Shown here: piece by piece, positions 9,590 through 20,439 of the stretch | Layout: every line of letters starts with the position of its first letter | How positions within the stretch are numbered: the stretch's first letter is position 1 | Program-made: the position numbers and the translations under genes | From: Salminus brasiliensis | Taxonomy: Eukaryota > Chordata > Actinopteri > Characiformes > Bryconidae | Assembly (NCBI RefSeq): GCF_030463535.1 | Contig: NC_132883.1 | Coordinates: forward strand, 31,661,873-31,725,872 | DNA: 64,000 nt | Direction: 5' to 3' | The notes under the pieces: generated by a model | Database searches by the model: none | What the model was told of the DNA's origin: nothing | What the model saw: only the letters and a program-made list of their open reading frames with translations

Positions 9590-10990
9590 ACAGTCCCGTG
9601 CAAAATGCCCTTCTTGTCCACAACTATAGCAGCGATTATTCCCTGCCATGTTCAAATTGCCTCTTCCTCCGCCCTTGCCTCTTCCTCTGGCTCTGCTTCC
9701 CCCTCGTCCACATCCTCTCTGTCTTTACGAGGTTGCCACATGGTCAGCATAGCCTGGTGTAAGGTATCCATTTGTTTCTGATCTTTCTTTTTCCCTTGTT
9801 GAGCCAGTCGTGCCTTGTGAAGTCGGGCGTGGTCCTCGATGACAGACAGAGGTTGACGGCTATAGCCCACACAATGCGTGCGAACTGCATCTCCCATGTC
9901 CTTTCTCAGTCCCAATAAAAAACTGTTGATCATGGTTCGGTATGGATGGTTCACATCCGGCACCCCTTCAGGTGACTGCCATTCTATAGCTCTCAAACGC
10001 ATGTCCTCCAAGAGCCAGCTCAGATCAATCTTACAGTAGTGAGATCCAAGCTTACGCAACAGCAGTCGCCTCAGCTTCATAGTGGTTGGTCGGCAGGATC
10101 TCACAAAGTTCTGTAACTCTTCGCTGAAACGCTCTCCCCCCACTGTAGCTGGGTGGGGGAGACTGGAAGCTGCCTCTGCAATATCAGCTTCAGTCCAGTG
10201 TCTGTGTACCATAATCACTCCTTCTGCTCCAGCCACCTCCACCATAGGGAACTGTCCAGCGGGTATGTCCACTCACTGGGATGTTTCCTGAGGCCGATCC
10301 ACTCGCCCTCGTTCTTCCTCAGTCAGGCCTTGGTCCAGCTGGCAGAGTTCATGGGTCAGTGGAGCATATGGTCCCGCTGAAGTGTTTCCAACTGGTTTGG
10401 ATGCCAGTTCCTGTGTGGTCCTGTCTAGCGCCCTCTCAAAGTCCTGTAGTTGGTCTCGCAATTGGGCTTGTAGTGGCGGCTGGCGCGGTACGTCTTCAGC
10501 TGGGTATGGAGGGGGTTCTGCTGCTGGGGTCGAAGCTTGCACTCCAGCCGCTGGTTGATCCACTGGTCGGGCTGTTTGAGCCATTTGCGGAGTCGCTGGG
10601 TGAGCCACTGGTTGAGCTGCTGGTTGGGCAGTTGATTGAGCCGTTTGCAGAGTCGCTGGGTGAGCCACTGGTTGAGCTGCTGGTTGCTGGCGGGGCACTG
10701 GAGGTGCGGCGTCGAGGTCGGGATCGGCTGTGAGAAACACACTGAGAAACACCGTTAGTCCCCCCTTTTCCCTCCCTAGCCTGTATCTGGCCTTGACGCT
10801 TCTCTGCTTCTTCCAGCCAGAAATTCAGCATGCTCAGCATTCCCACACTGTGATTTGACCAATATTCTAAAGCTTTTTTTTTATCTGTTGTATTTGGCTT
10901 ACTGCCCAGTCTAGTTTTGAGTTTCTGCAAATATTTAACACTTAGTGATCCATTATGAGGAAAACCAAAATATTTAATCCAGAAGGGCAC
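9590..10990 (-). pseudogene. Endogenous retrovirus 1: gag (matrix-like, Pro-rich, capsid, CCHC)
   Basis: In element order the minus strand has a matrix-like segment starting MPFWIKYFGFPHNG (10990). A proline/glutamine-rich spacer follows with a duplicated AQPVAHPAT-type block and a PPPY late-domain motif (~10.49 kb). Next comes a capsid-like helical region (9652-10272) with WLLEDMRLRAIEW and LGLRKDMGDAVRTH. Last is one zinc knuckle CYSCGQEGHFARDC (C-x2-C-x4-H-x4-C) at about 9593-9640. Breaks: a frame change between the matrix and Pro-rich parts, an in-frame TGA at ~10273 and a frame change before the knuckle. This is a retroviral gag with no intact product. Confidence 0.75.
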
Positions 10991-11479
10991 ATACTGTGTG
11001 ACATCCTCCCCATAATCTTTTCACAATTGAAAAAACAAGAGAGCCTGTTGCTCCTTTGGATTATATTCAAAAGGATTATTCTTACTATGATGGGATCCCA
11101 TTTTGCTCTCTCAATGCACTGGTCATTCTGCAATTTAGCCCCAACAACCACGTCTCACCTCCCTTTGCCTACTTGTTCTATATTTGGTACCCTGTACCTG
11201 AACTATTAACACTCTTCCCACGGTCCGGACCTGTTACTCTAATGACACGTCTATCAATAGAGGCCTCGCTATGAGCAGGCTACTCTTTACTCCTAGTGAT
11301 GTGTTTACCACTAGAGGACTTGCCCCAGGCTAGTCTTGTTACACTGTCATGCAACTAACTTCATCCAGGACAGAGTGCTCAAAGGGAGGTGGAGGGGAAA
11401 TAAGTACACTAAGGAAATTACTTCGTTACTCACCACCACCAATGTTCATAGATGAGGCTTGGATTGTGAGTGGAGGGAC
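10991..11479 (-). other. Retroviral 5' untranslated region
   Basis: About 490 bases between the primer-binding-site candidate and the matrix-like ORF on the minus strand. No ORF of note. Position fits the leader/packaging region of the provirus, but nothing specific can be identified. Confidence 0.35.
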
Positions 11480-11556
11480 AATCAGTCACACTTACAGTCA
11501 TCCTGTTCGTGACACCAAAATTCTGTGGTGGAAATCTGTTGAAAGAGTGATGAAGC
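11480..11556 (-). mobile_element. Endogenous retrovirus 1: 5' LTR end and candidate primer-binding site
   Basis: At 11523-11556 the plus strand repeats TGTGGTGGAAATCTG and GAGTGATGAAGCA found at the other LTR end (5111). Immediately inside, the element-sense sequence reads TTTGGTGTCACGAACAGGAT, a TGG-initial tract in the position of a tRNA primer-binding site. By memory it partly resembles tRNA-Leu 3' ends. The rest of this LTR is missing, cut off by the Rex1 fragment that begins here. Confidence 0.45.
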
Positions 11557-13205
11557 AGCATCAACCACCCATTCACACATTCCAGCACCCAGCCCCCCTG
11601 CTCCAACCTGTCCTTCACAACAACCCAGGTGAGAAATGAGCTGAGGAAGATCAAGCCTAAGAAAGCTATAGGTCCTGATGGAATCAGTGCCAGGCTCCTC
11701 AAGTCCTGCGCTGATCAGCTGTGCAGGGTAGTTGAGCATATGTTCAACATGAGCCTGAAACTGGGAAGAGTACCACAGCTGTGGAAAACATCTTGTGTGG
11801 TACCTGTGCCCAAAACACAGCACCCAAAGGACCTAAACAGCTACAGGCCGGTGGCACTGACTTCCCATCTGATGAAGTCACTGGAGAGGCTGGTCCTCAA
11901 CCACATCCGCCCTCTGGTGAGCCCATCCATGGACCCTCTTCAGTTCGCCTACCAGCCTGGTGTCGGGGTGGATGATGCTGTCATCTATCTTCTACACAGA
12001 GCTCTTTCTCACCTGGAGAAGCCCAGCAGCACTGTGAGGATCACCTTCTTTGATTTCTCCAGTGCTTTTAACACCATACAGCCAGGGCTTCTAAAGGACA
12101 AGTTGGGACATTGTGGAGTGGACAGTCACCTGTCAAACTGGATACTGGACTACCTCACCAACCGACCCCAGTATGTGAGGGCACGGGACTGTGTCTCTGA
12201 CTTGGTGGTCAGCAGCACAGGAGCCCCTCAAGGAGCAGTCTTGGCACCGTTCCTCTTCACCCTGTACATTGCTGACTTCATGTACAGCTCACCGACCTGT
12301 CACCTCCAGAAGTTCTCTGATGACTCAGCGATCGTCAGCCTCATATCCAATGAGGAGGACAGCGAGTACAGAGAACTTATTCAGGACTTTGTGGACTGGT
12401 GTTTTCCGCAGGTGCAGACACCCCCCTCCATCAGTGAACATCCAGGGTATGAACATCAAGAGTGTGGACTCTTATAAATACCTGGGTGTTCATCTAAACA
12501 ACAAACTGGACTGGTCAGTCAACACTGCTGCACTCTACAAGAAAGGCCAGAGCAGACTCTACTTGCTGAGGAGATTGAGGTCCTTTGGAGTGCAGGGAGC
12601 TCTCCTGAGGACGTTCTTCGACACAGTGGTGGCATCTGCCATCTTTTATGGAGTGGTCTGCTGGGGCAGTAGCATCTCGACGGCAGATAAGAAGAGACTG
12701 GACAAACTCATAAAGAGGGCCGGCTCTGTCCTGGGGTGCTTCTTAGACCCAGTGCAGGTGGTGGGAGACAGGAGGATGACAGCCAAGCTGGCATCCATGC
12801 TGGAGAACAGCTCCCACCCCATGCATGAGACTCTGGCAGCACTGGGCAGCTCCTTTAGCGACAGGCTGCTTCACCCCAAGTGTCCTTGGGGTTCCAGCAG
12901 GTCCTTCCTTCCTGCTGCCGTCAAACTGCACAACCAGCACTGCTCCCAGCGGACCACATACACACACACTTAACTACACACACATGTTCATGTTCAGGGA
13001 ATACTATGTGCAATATCCCCTCCCCCATGTGCAATTAAGAGTCTTTTGCTGTAAATAATATTGTTATTGCTTTTTTAATTCTTATTTATATTGTGTATAT
13101 AGTGTAAATTATTTATCTAATTTTTTGTAACTGAGTGTCTTGCTATCCCTTTCTGCTGTTACACTGGAAATTTCCCCACTGCGGGACTAATAAGATAAGA
13201 TAAGA
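11557..13205 (+). mobile_element. 5'-truncated Rex1-type non-LTR retrotransposon (family B)
   Basis: Carries the RT and C-terminal parts of a LINE, then a 3' UTR ending GGGACTAATAAGATAAG with a (GATAA)n tail (about 13188-13216). The DNA around the RT motif (TTCTCCAGTGCTTTTAACACC, 12055-12075) and GAGCAGACTCTACTTGCTGAG (about 12550) closely match what I recall of conserved Rex1 segments, hence the name. No clear target-site duplication was found. The left edge cuts the retroviral LTR. Confidence 0.75.
11629..12973 (+). pseudogene. Rex1-type reverse transcriptase, frameshifted
   Basis: Frame 1 (11629-12420) holds [52 protein letters not shown] and the catalytic box KFSDDSAIVSL. After DWC the frame breaks, and the C-terminal region (NIQGMNIKSVDSYKYLGVHL, WGSSISTADKKRLDKLIKRA, SFLPAAVKLHNQH) continues in another frame to 12973. 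The junction has lost the segment that in family A reads [17 protein letters not shown]. Non-functional copy: the endonuclease is absent. Confidence 0.8.
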
Positions 13206-13216
13206 TAAGATAAGAT

Positions 13217-13790
13217 AGTCCTTTATCTTATCTGGCCTCGGCTGGCGCCAGGCATAGTATCAGAATGCACTGTACAACTGTGCAGTAGATTATATAGAAC
13301 AGAACACGATTTACGCATACGAAATATTAAGTGGATACAAGATTAAATGAAGATATTATGAATCAGCATGATTCAGCATGATTCAGCATGATTACAATAT
13401 TTTTCATGACAGGTGCCTACATCAATACTGTACTCTGTTGTCTGGAGACATTTGTACATGCTGCTGAGTGATTAATCATAGCTTAGACTGACTACAAAAT
13501 GAATCTTGAAAAAGTTAATCAAATACTGCCAATAACGTCGTTCCCTGGCTTGGTATTAGCTTCTTGTCCTTGAAGTTGCTGATGGCCTGCTAGGAGCAGC
13601 AACATGGTCCATTTGCCTCTGTGCTCATCCAGGCTCCTGCAAGACTACAAATACCAATAACATCAGAGACACTCTACTAATTAAAACAAAAAGCCATGAT
13701 TTCCAATAAAGATCTGCCATACTTTATGAATCCTCACAAGATGGTCTGTAGCCTGGTGTGCGCTGATCATTTGGGTTTTTTTCCTGCCAG
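13217..13790. other. No gene recognised
   Basis: About 570 bases of mixed-composition DNA. It includes a three-fold CAGCATGATT mini-repeat (about 13363-13393). Nothing else recognised. Confidence 0.4.
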
Positions 13791-13902
13791 GAGACTGAGG
13801 TGGCAAGATATACTACAAAAGGAGAAGTGATGCCATATCGCTGGTACAACGAGGAACAAGGACGTAACAACTGTGGGCTTAGACTTAGTTTCTGGAAAAA
13901 AG
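13791..13902 (+). CDS. Candidate internal exon, unknown gene
   Basis: A strong acceptor (TTTTTTTCCTGCCAG) is followed by a fully open 112-bp stretch beginning E-T-E-V-A-R-Y-T-T-K and containing YRWYNEEQGRNNCGLRLSFW, then a donor-like AAAAAAGGTGTAT. The coding look is good (no stops in this frame, aromatic- and charge-rich). No family is recognised. It could join the exon candidate at 14805-14924 on the same strand. Confidence 0.35.
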
Positions 13903-14804
13903 GTGTATATTTCCTAAAAGGCTTGTACTGTCATCTGATGGTAATGTAAATATGAAATAATGTAATATACATATTTATCTTTAATGGCACAATAATGCAT
14001 TCAGTAGGTGAAGCTTGCCTGCAGAACGTCCATGCATAACAAAATATAAACAATTACACAAAGTTCCTGGTTGTACCTACTGTTCCTCATTGTAACTATG
14101 TTTAAGTACCGGTAAGTATTTAAAATGTTACTGTAGTTGTTCTTAGTTCAGTTTGCTTTGATTTTTTTTTTTTTTTTTTTACAGTTTTGATAGAACAGAC
14201 TTTGCTCACAAATGGACAATTAAGTTATACAGTAGTTGTGGCGGAAGCTATTACACCCAGTTAGCCAAGCATGTTCTATACACTCATCAACAAAAACAGC
14301 CTGCCAAACAGCCACTCTGTCCGTCATTTACATATTTGCCTGTTAAGACTGCATGTCATGTTTTGCTATAATCCAACATATCCAGCTGTGTGCATTTATT
14401 TATTTATTTATTTATTTATTTTTGTTGGTTAAGGAGTGTAAGAAACCTCAAGTTAACCCTGAGACTACTGTTGTGAACCCTGAGAACACCTGTTGTGAAA
14501 CAAACTGAAAAAATTTTTTAGCTTTCATTTGTGGTCACTACAGGAACACACAAAATCAAGGCAATCGATGTGTGCCAGGTAAAACTAATCCAGTCCAAAT
14601 AGGGCTTTAAACCAGCTTAATTAGCAATACAAATGTATATTATTGAGTGTAACTACAGCTGCAAGTTATGAAGGTCTTCATAATTGTACTAAAGTCAAGA
14701 TACAGCAAATGGGTTTGTCTGTGTTTTAGATCCACATCACTGTCAGACACTTCTGTCTGTTACGTCTGTAAGTGACCACTCGGACTTTCTTTTTTGTCTT
14801 ACAG
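13903..14804. other. Intron-like AT-rich stretch
   Basis: No ORF or known repeat. It contains a T-run at about 14161-14180 and a (TTTA)n microsatellite at about 14394-14420. It would be an intron if the flanking exon candidates are real. Confidence 0.4.
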
Positions 14805-14924
14805 GTTCTCAGGACTCCAGTAGCACCTCCTTCACTGAAGGTGGATCCGGCCATCAAGTGGTCCCGGCCTGGCTCCCTTTGCCTCCCTTAAGCCCCCTGA
14901 CACTCACCACAGCAGGATTAAAAG
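14805..14924 (+). CDS. Candidate internal exon, unknown gene (Ser/Pro-rich)
   Basis: Acceptor TTTTTTGTCTTACAG and donor AAAAGGTAAGT flank exactly 120 bp that is open in one frame (S-Q-D-S-S-S-T-S-F-T-E-G-G-S..PPLSPLTLTTAG). The composition, rich in Ser, Pro and Gly, suggests a disordered linker. The segment, including the polypyrimidine tract, was duplicated to 15391-15510, where it carries a stop. No family recognised. Confidence 0.4.
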
Positions 14925-14999
14925 GTAAGTACATGTAACCTGTTTACAATAATACATTTAAAGTGTCTTCCACCCTAGATACTTAGTTGCCCACCAATA

Positions 15000-16180
15000 G
15001 TCAGCCAGTGTAAATGTGCGTGACTGACTGTCTGTTCATAGGCAACTCTGGCTGGTGGTCTCCATTTGCAACTCTGGCTGACTGTCTGTCTGGCTGCCCA
15101 TCCAAGATCATCTGCAACTGTGTCTGACAATCCAATTCAGACACAGTTGCACAGGTAGAGTCTGACCTGCATTAGCGGGAGAGTCAACCGCCGCTAAATA
15201 CACCTGCTGAGAATTTAGGTTTTAAGCCCAGCTCCGGGATAAGCCAGTACGTCCTTAGAGGGACGACGTCAATTATGTTTAAACATGCATACATCCACAG
15301 CGCTATTACCATACACATTCATCAAGACATAACAGGTAAGTGATGATTCAGTTTCTATACATGTATTGACTTTCTTTTTTTGTCATACAGGTTCTCAGGA
15401 CCGCCTCCCTGGCTGAAGGTGGATCCATCCAACAAGGAGAAGGTATCCCAGCTCCCTTTGCGTCTCTTTTGCCCCCTGACACTCGCTGCAGCAGGAGTAG
15501 AACTACATGTAACCTGTTTACAATAATACATTTTAACATATCTTCCACACTACATACTTACTTAAACCTATTTAAAGCTACGTTGTCTCATCACAGCCTG
15601 ACTATCTGTCTGCAACTGTGGTTGGCTGTCTTCATGCCTGTGTGCAACTCTCTTGCTGGGTGGCTGGCTGTCCATCCATGTGCAATTCTAGATTGATTTC
15701 TGTCCAACCGTCCATGTGCAACTCTATAGCTGGCTGTCTATACATGTGAAACTGTGTCTGACAGTCCTTCTACAACTGTGTGTGGCAGGCTGTCTATACA
15801 TGTGAAACTATATGGCAGTCTGTCTGTCTGGCTGTGTATCCATGTGCAGCTGTGTGTGGCTTTATAGCCCTGTCTAACTTTGTCCATCTACAGCTGTGGC
15901 TGTCTGGCTGTCTATACATGTATGACTGTGTCTGACTATCTGTCTACAACTCTGTAGCTGACTGGATGGCTGTCTCTCTGTGGGCAACGTTGGCTGGCTG
16001 TGCATGTGCAGCGCTGGCTGGTTGTTTGTCTGGGTGGTTGTCTTTTTGTCAGTGTACAAATCTGTCTGTCCGTCCATCTGTGGCTGTCTATATACTTGGC
16101 AAACTTTCTGTCCATCTTCAACTCTGGCTGACTAGATGTCCGTCTACAACTTTGTGGCTGGCTGGGTCGCTGTACAACTG
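15000..16180. repeat. Diverged minisatellite of CTGTCTGTCCATGTGCAACT-type units
   Basis: Repeated irregular units such as GCAACTCTGGCTG, CTGTCTGTCTGGCTGTC and CATGTGCAACTGTG occur across more than 1 kb, interrupted by the duplicated exon at 15391-15510. Unit length varies (about 25-55 bp). Short open frames in it are by-products of the repeat. Confidence 0.7.
15391..15510 (+). pseudogene. Decayed duplicate of the 14805-14924 exon
   Basis: Starts after TTTTTTTGTCATACAG with GTTCTCAGGAC, exactly as at 14805. It shares GAAGGTGGATCC, CTCCCTTTGC and CCCCCTGACACTC, and the downstream ATGTAACCTGTTTACAATAA is shared too. The equivalent reading frame meets a TGA after ten codons and the donor site is lost (GAGTAGAAC instead of AAAGGTAAG). 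Confidence 0.5.
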
Positions 16181-16555
16181 TTTATGCATTACTGTGTCTA
16201 AAATGCTCACCACTTTGTTCTTATTTTCTCATCCCTGCACTGGATTTCAGTTCAGTTCCACATTTATTATAAAATACTCCTCCTGACTTAAGTCTCTTGA
16301 TGGTTTGGTACTATCAGTCTTCCACTTCAGAAGAAGCAAAGCTGGGGGAAGAGCTTTCTCTTCTGAAGCCTCCAACTGTGATATAAAAATGTCCTGTTGC
16401 TGTTTGGGACTTAGACACAGTGTTTAAACAGTGTTTAAATCCTGCTGCTGTAGCATGTTTCCATACGAACACTGTTCTGTACTGCTCTGATTGCAGGTTT
16501 TGATCATTATTGTTTTCTTTCTAATCTACTTTTTTACAGGCCGAACACCAGTCTA

Positions 16556-17833
16556 CAGTGTGTGCAGAATTATTAGGCAAGTTGTATTTGAGAGTACTCT
16601 TTATTATTGAACAACAACTATGTTCTCAATCAACCCAAAAGACTCATATATACTAAATATCAAAGCTTAATATTTTTGGAAGTTGGAGTGGGTTTTTTTA
16701 GATTTGGCTATCTTAGGAGGATATCTGTTTGTGCAGGTAACTATTACTGTGCAGAATTATTAGGCAACTTCATAAAAAACAATTATTTTCACCAGGTAAA
16801 CCAATATAACACAACATTTAGAAATAAACATTTCTGACATTCAAAACCAAAAACAAATCAGTGACCAATATAGCCACCTTTCTTTACGATGACACTCAAA
16901 AGCCTTCCATCCATAGATTCTGTCAGTTGCTTGATCTGTTTACGATCAACATTGCGTGCAGCAGACACCACAGCCTCCCAGACACTGTTCAGAGAGGTGT
17001 ACTGTTTTCCCTCCCTGTAGATCTCACATTTTATGAGGGAACACAGGTTCTCTATGGGGTTCAGGTCAGGTGAACAAGGGGGCCATGTCATCATCTTTTC
17101 TTCTTTTAGACCCTTACTGGCCAGCCACGCTGTGGAGTATTTGGATGCATGTGATGGAGCATTGTCCTGCATGAAAATCATGTTTTTCTTGAATGATACC
17201 GACTTCTTTCTGTACCACTGCTTGAAGGTGTCTTCCAGAAACTGGCAGTAGGTCTGGGAGTTGAGCTTCACTCCATCCTCAACCCGTTTTTCAGCCTTCC
17301 TTACCTTGGCCATGTCCCTGAGTATCGCACACCTTGTGCTTTTTGATACTCCAGTAACGTTGCAGCTCTGAAATATGGCAAAACTGGTGGCAAATGGCAT
17401 CTTGGCAGCTTCACACTTGATTTTCCTCAATTCATGGGCAGTTATTTTGCGCTTTTTTTTGTGACCCTGTTGGCTATTTGCCATGAAACGCTTGATTGTT
17501 TGGTGATCACGCTTCAAAAGTTTGGCAATTTCAAGACTGCTGCACCCCTCTGCAAGACATCTCACAATTTATGACTTTTCAGAGTCTGTTAAATCTCTCT
17601 TCTGACCCATTTTGCCAAAGGAAAGGAAGTTGCCTAATAATTCAGCATACCTTATATAGGGTGTTGATGTCATTAGACCACACCCCTTCTTATTACAGAG
17701 ATGCACATCACCTGATTTACTTGATTGGTAGTTGGCTTTCAAGCCTATAGAGCTTGGAGTAGGACAACATGTATAACATAACAAGGATGATGTGATCAAA
17801 ATACTCATTTGCCTAATAATTTTGCACACAGTC
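16556..17833 (-). mobile_element. Tc1-like transposon, DD37E type, internally deleted (copy 1)
   Basis: Bounded by TA dinucleotides (16554-16555 and 17834-17835) and inverted termini CAGTGTGTGCAGAATTATTA..; the inner GTGCAGAATTATTAGGCAAC repeat at about 16752 gives the IR/DR layout of some Tc1 elements. Total ~1.28 kb, about 270 bp shorter than the copy at 60379-61926. The transposase is on the minus strand. Confidence 0.85.
16858..17628 (-). pseudogene. Tc1-like transposase with internal deletion
   Basis: Helix-turn-helix N-terminus (GCSSLEIAKLLKRDHQTIKRF) and the C-terminal catalytic half are present: MQDNAPSH with the second Asp, and DLNPIENL with Glu 37 residues later. About 93 residues are missing in frame between KVRKAEKR and VEDGVKL compared with the copy at 60742-61602. 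The lost part includes the first catalytic Asp (WTDE) and the Gly-rich loop. An early stop separates the first ~15 codons. Cannot be an active transposase. Confidence 0.85.
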
Positions 17834-17839
17834 TACTCT

Positions 17840-18310
17840 TACTCCTAAAGCCCTTTCCTAATTTTCTCCTTTCTTCTCTCTCCCCTTGTGCTGAGCCGCT
17901 CGTTGCTGACATGAGTCCATTCAAGGTTGGGTGCTGGTGCCTACTGTCTACCCCCTATTTTGCTGCGCTCCTCCTAATCCTATTGTTTGTTTGTTTTTCC
18001 TTTCCCCTCTTTCTCGCTGCCCACTGATATGCTGTCCTGCTCTGGGTTCTCATATTGAGTCATTCTGGCCTGACTGCATAGCTGTGCATATGACTATTTA
18101 CCTGCATGCACTTTCACATTGCTCACTCTCATTTTTGGTTTGATGTCACCTTTGCAGCAGCTCTTAAAATTCACTATTATTTCTTTTGTTGATTTTTATT
18201 CTTGTTTTGTCATTTGTTGTGCTATTCGGTGTTGACCGGGGAGGACTGGTTCCCCTTTTGAGTCTTGGTTCCTCTCAGGGTTTCTTCCTCTTCTGCTTTT
18301 GAACATATGA
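17840..18310 (+). mobile_element. L2-type LINE 3' UTR fragment
   Basis: Contains the conserved fish L2-type 3' UTR elements GCTGCGCTCCTCCTAAT, TGCTGTCCTGCTCTGGG and GTTCCCCTTTTGAGTCTTGG followed by TTCCTCTCAGGGTTTCTTCC. A second, diverged copy follows at 18661-19190. No coding part is left. Confidence 0.55.
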
Positions 18311-18660
18311 GATTGTACTTTATTTTATGATAAATTACCACAAATGTCTAAAAACCTGCTTTGACTTTGTCATTGTGTGGAGTTGTGTAGAACTGTCTAT
18401 TGTAGAATAAGTGTGTAACAAAATGAAATGTGGAGAAGGTGAACGGAGTGTGCAGACTCCGCCTTGACTGTATGTAACTCCTTATGTACTTGATCAATGT
18501 ATTCTGTATAGTTCTCTTCAAATGACCTGAGTGGCACTTGTTGTTATTGTTTGGATTTTAAGATGTATGTGATCAGAAGATGTGACCATCTGAAGAGTCA
18601 ATGGCAACGGCTGGTAAACAGTCATCCTGACTCCATCCTACATTGACAACAGTATAAGGT
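18311..18660. other. No gene recognised
   Basis: About 350 bases separating two L2-type 3' UTR fragments. No ORF or repeat identified. Confidence 0.35.
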
Positions 18661-19190
18661 GTGAGCCTAGCGCCGCCTTTGCTGCCTGCGATGACCCCAT
18701 GGATATTGTCCCACTGTAACCCTTCCCCCAACTACCCCCGCCCATCTAATGTTGCTGCGCTCCTCCTAACTCGTGTTTTCCCTCCTTTCTTTTCTTTTCC
18801 TATCCCTTTCCCTCTCTTTCTCTGTCTCTGTCTCTCTCTGTCTCTACCTACCTACCTACCAACCATATATTGAGATGCCCAGTTCCAACCGATCAATCCT
18901 GGTACCACCACTACTCTCCACTACCCTGCTGTCCTGCTCTGGGGTTTTTCATGGATTCATCCTTATCTCACTGCATGACCATGCATACCTGCCTGGACTT
19001 TAACATTTCACTCACCTTCATCTTTTATTACATGACAGCAAATTTCCATATTCTCTTAATTCAATTATTGTGCTATCTGGTGTCGACCAGAGGAGGAGGG
19101 GTTCCCCATCAAGTTTTTTTCAGGTCTCTGTAAAGCTGCTTTGTGACATTTGTTGTAAAAAGTGCTATATAAATAAACTTAAATTGAATT
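18661..19190 (+). mobile_element. L2-type LINE 3' UTR fragment with terminal tail
   Basis: Shares GCTGCGCTCCTCCTAA, CTGTCCTGCTCTGGG and GTTCCCC..CAAG with 17840-18310. It then continues through the typical end CTGTAAAGCTGCTTTGTGAC and AAAGTGCTATATAAATAAAC. The tail merges with the start of duplication block A copy 2 (19151). Confidence 0.6.
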
Positions 19191-19700
19191 GATTCATTTC
19201 CTTTTGTCCATATTTCTGCCTATTATTCAATATAATCAAACTATTTTCCTATATTTTTTCTTTTTATTGACACTTTGAACATATATAACTAAGTTATGAT
19301 GCCAACTGCTTTAGAGAAGCTAGGGCTTTTTAAGATTGGATTTCATAAAAACTCTTCTATATTCTGAAAGCAATGTATGAAGTCTTTAATCCCTTATTTT
19401 CTACTTTTATATGTTTAATATTTGCTGTTCTTGTGTTCTAGTGGTTATAGAGTTGGTCTCTTTGTAGTAGGCCAGGCCATTTATAGCCGTAAAAATATTA
19501 AACCTGAACTGGTCACTAATGCTGACAGTAAGATGCCTGTTGTGAAAATCCTGTCAGAAACCTCTGTGACATGCTCTGGCGTTTAGTCTGAGTATGTTAA
19601 CTGACAATTGGTTGCATTACAGTTATGAATTACTTCATATTAATGAATTCACTAAGGGAGTGAATACTACAAATTAATTAATTCACTGAACACAAATTTA
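19151..19700. repeat. Segmental duplication block A, copy 2 (left part)
   Basis: Parallels 1-600 including the L2 tail, the TTTTTATTGACACTTTGAAC stretch, and ACTAAGGGAGTGAATACTAC. Differences are substitutions, small indels and one fewer 34-bp unit. Confidence 0.8.
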
Positions 19701-19911
19701 CATGCGCTCTTATGGTAAATTTATCTTTACCCCTTATGTATTTGATTATTTTTTTCTATAATCTTCTCTTGAACTGAATTTAGAGCATATATTAACCTAT
19801 GATTTTGGCTAGCATCGAAAGTAAGCTTTGAAATACTGGAAATAGATTAAAAGTTGTCATTGAGGGAAGGTGGAATGAGAAGAACAATATATCAAAATAA
19901 TAAATAAGAAA

Positions 19912-20130
19912 GCTCAGCTAGCTCTGTGTGTAAAATCCTTAACATTACATCTCACTAAAATGGTGGAGGGATACATGCTGCAGGGCGTTGTGCTGCCGAA
20001 ACAAAATTGTACTGTTCTCAGATCAGCCACTTTTTCCCCATCATCCTCTCTCCATAGAAAACTCAGAAGACACGTGTAGCTTCACTGGTGGATTTGAAGA
20101 GGAAATAAAATGGCTATATCTGATTTGTAG
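19912..20130. repeat. Segmental duplication block A, copy 2 (second piece)
   Basis: Parallels 1890-2095 nearly base for base. Here it joins within ~25 bases to the terminal-exon segment, whereas copy 1 has ~470 extra bases. Confidence 0.75.
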
Positions 20131-20182
20131 TCATAATAAATAATAAACCTTTCACTGGTCTTACTGGGAGGTCTGTACTGGT

Positions 20183-20422
20183 TTAGAGGCAGAGCTGCTG
20201 GTAAGGGAAAGTCCAGTCAGCAGTGAGCTCCTGGCACTGATCCAAGTGCAGCTGCATCAGTGGACCTGAGCCAGAATCCTCCTTTATGACATAATCTGTG
20301 ACGTCACAGCGAGGCTGAGTGCAATGTGCCATTCTCTCCAGCAGGTCAGGGTCAGTAGGTGTCCTCTTGCTGACTTCCTGCAGGACCTTAAATAGTTCTC
20401 CATTCAGAGGAACTTCCAGTCG
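20183..20422 (-). CDS. Coding-like terminal exon of an unrecognised gene
   Basis: On the minus strand an acceptor (ACTGGTTCCAACAG) opens an ~80-codon frame: RLEVPLNGELFKVLQEVSKR, then RTPTDPDLLERMAHC, DVTDYVIKEDSGSG and QLHLDQCQELTADW, ending at TAA. The amphipathic, charged sequence looks like genuine protein and contrasts with the neighbouring low-complexity DNA. The copy at 2576-2812 is frameshifted, so this copy may be the parent or simply less decayed. I do not recognise the family. The upstream exon would have to lie beyond or within the purine array. Confidence 0.45.
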   Translation of the reverse strand, partial: RLEVPLNGELFKVLQEVSKRTPTDPDLLERMAHCTQPRCDVTDYVIKEDSGSGPLMQLHLDQCQELTADWTFPYQQLCL

Positions 20423-20439
20423 CTGTTGGAACCAGTATG

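Noticed and set aside
15000..16180. CRISPR-like spaced repeats
   Set aside because: Units are diverged, unequal in length and lack conserved repeat-spacer alternation; this is a eukaryotic minisatellite.
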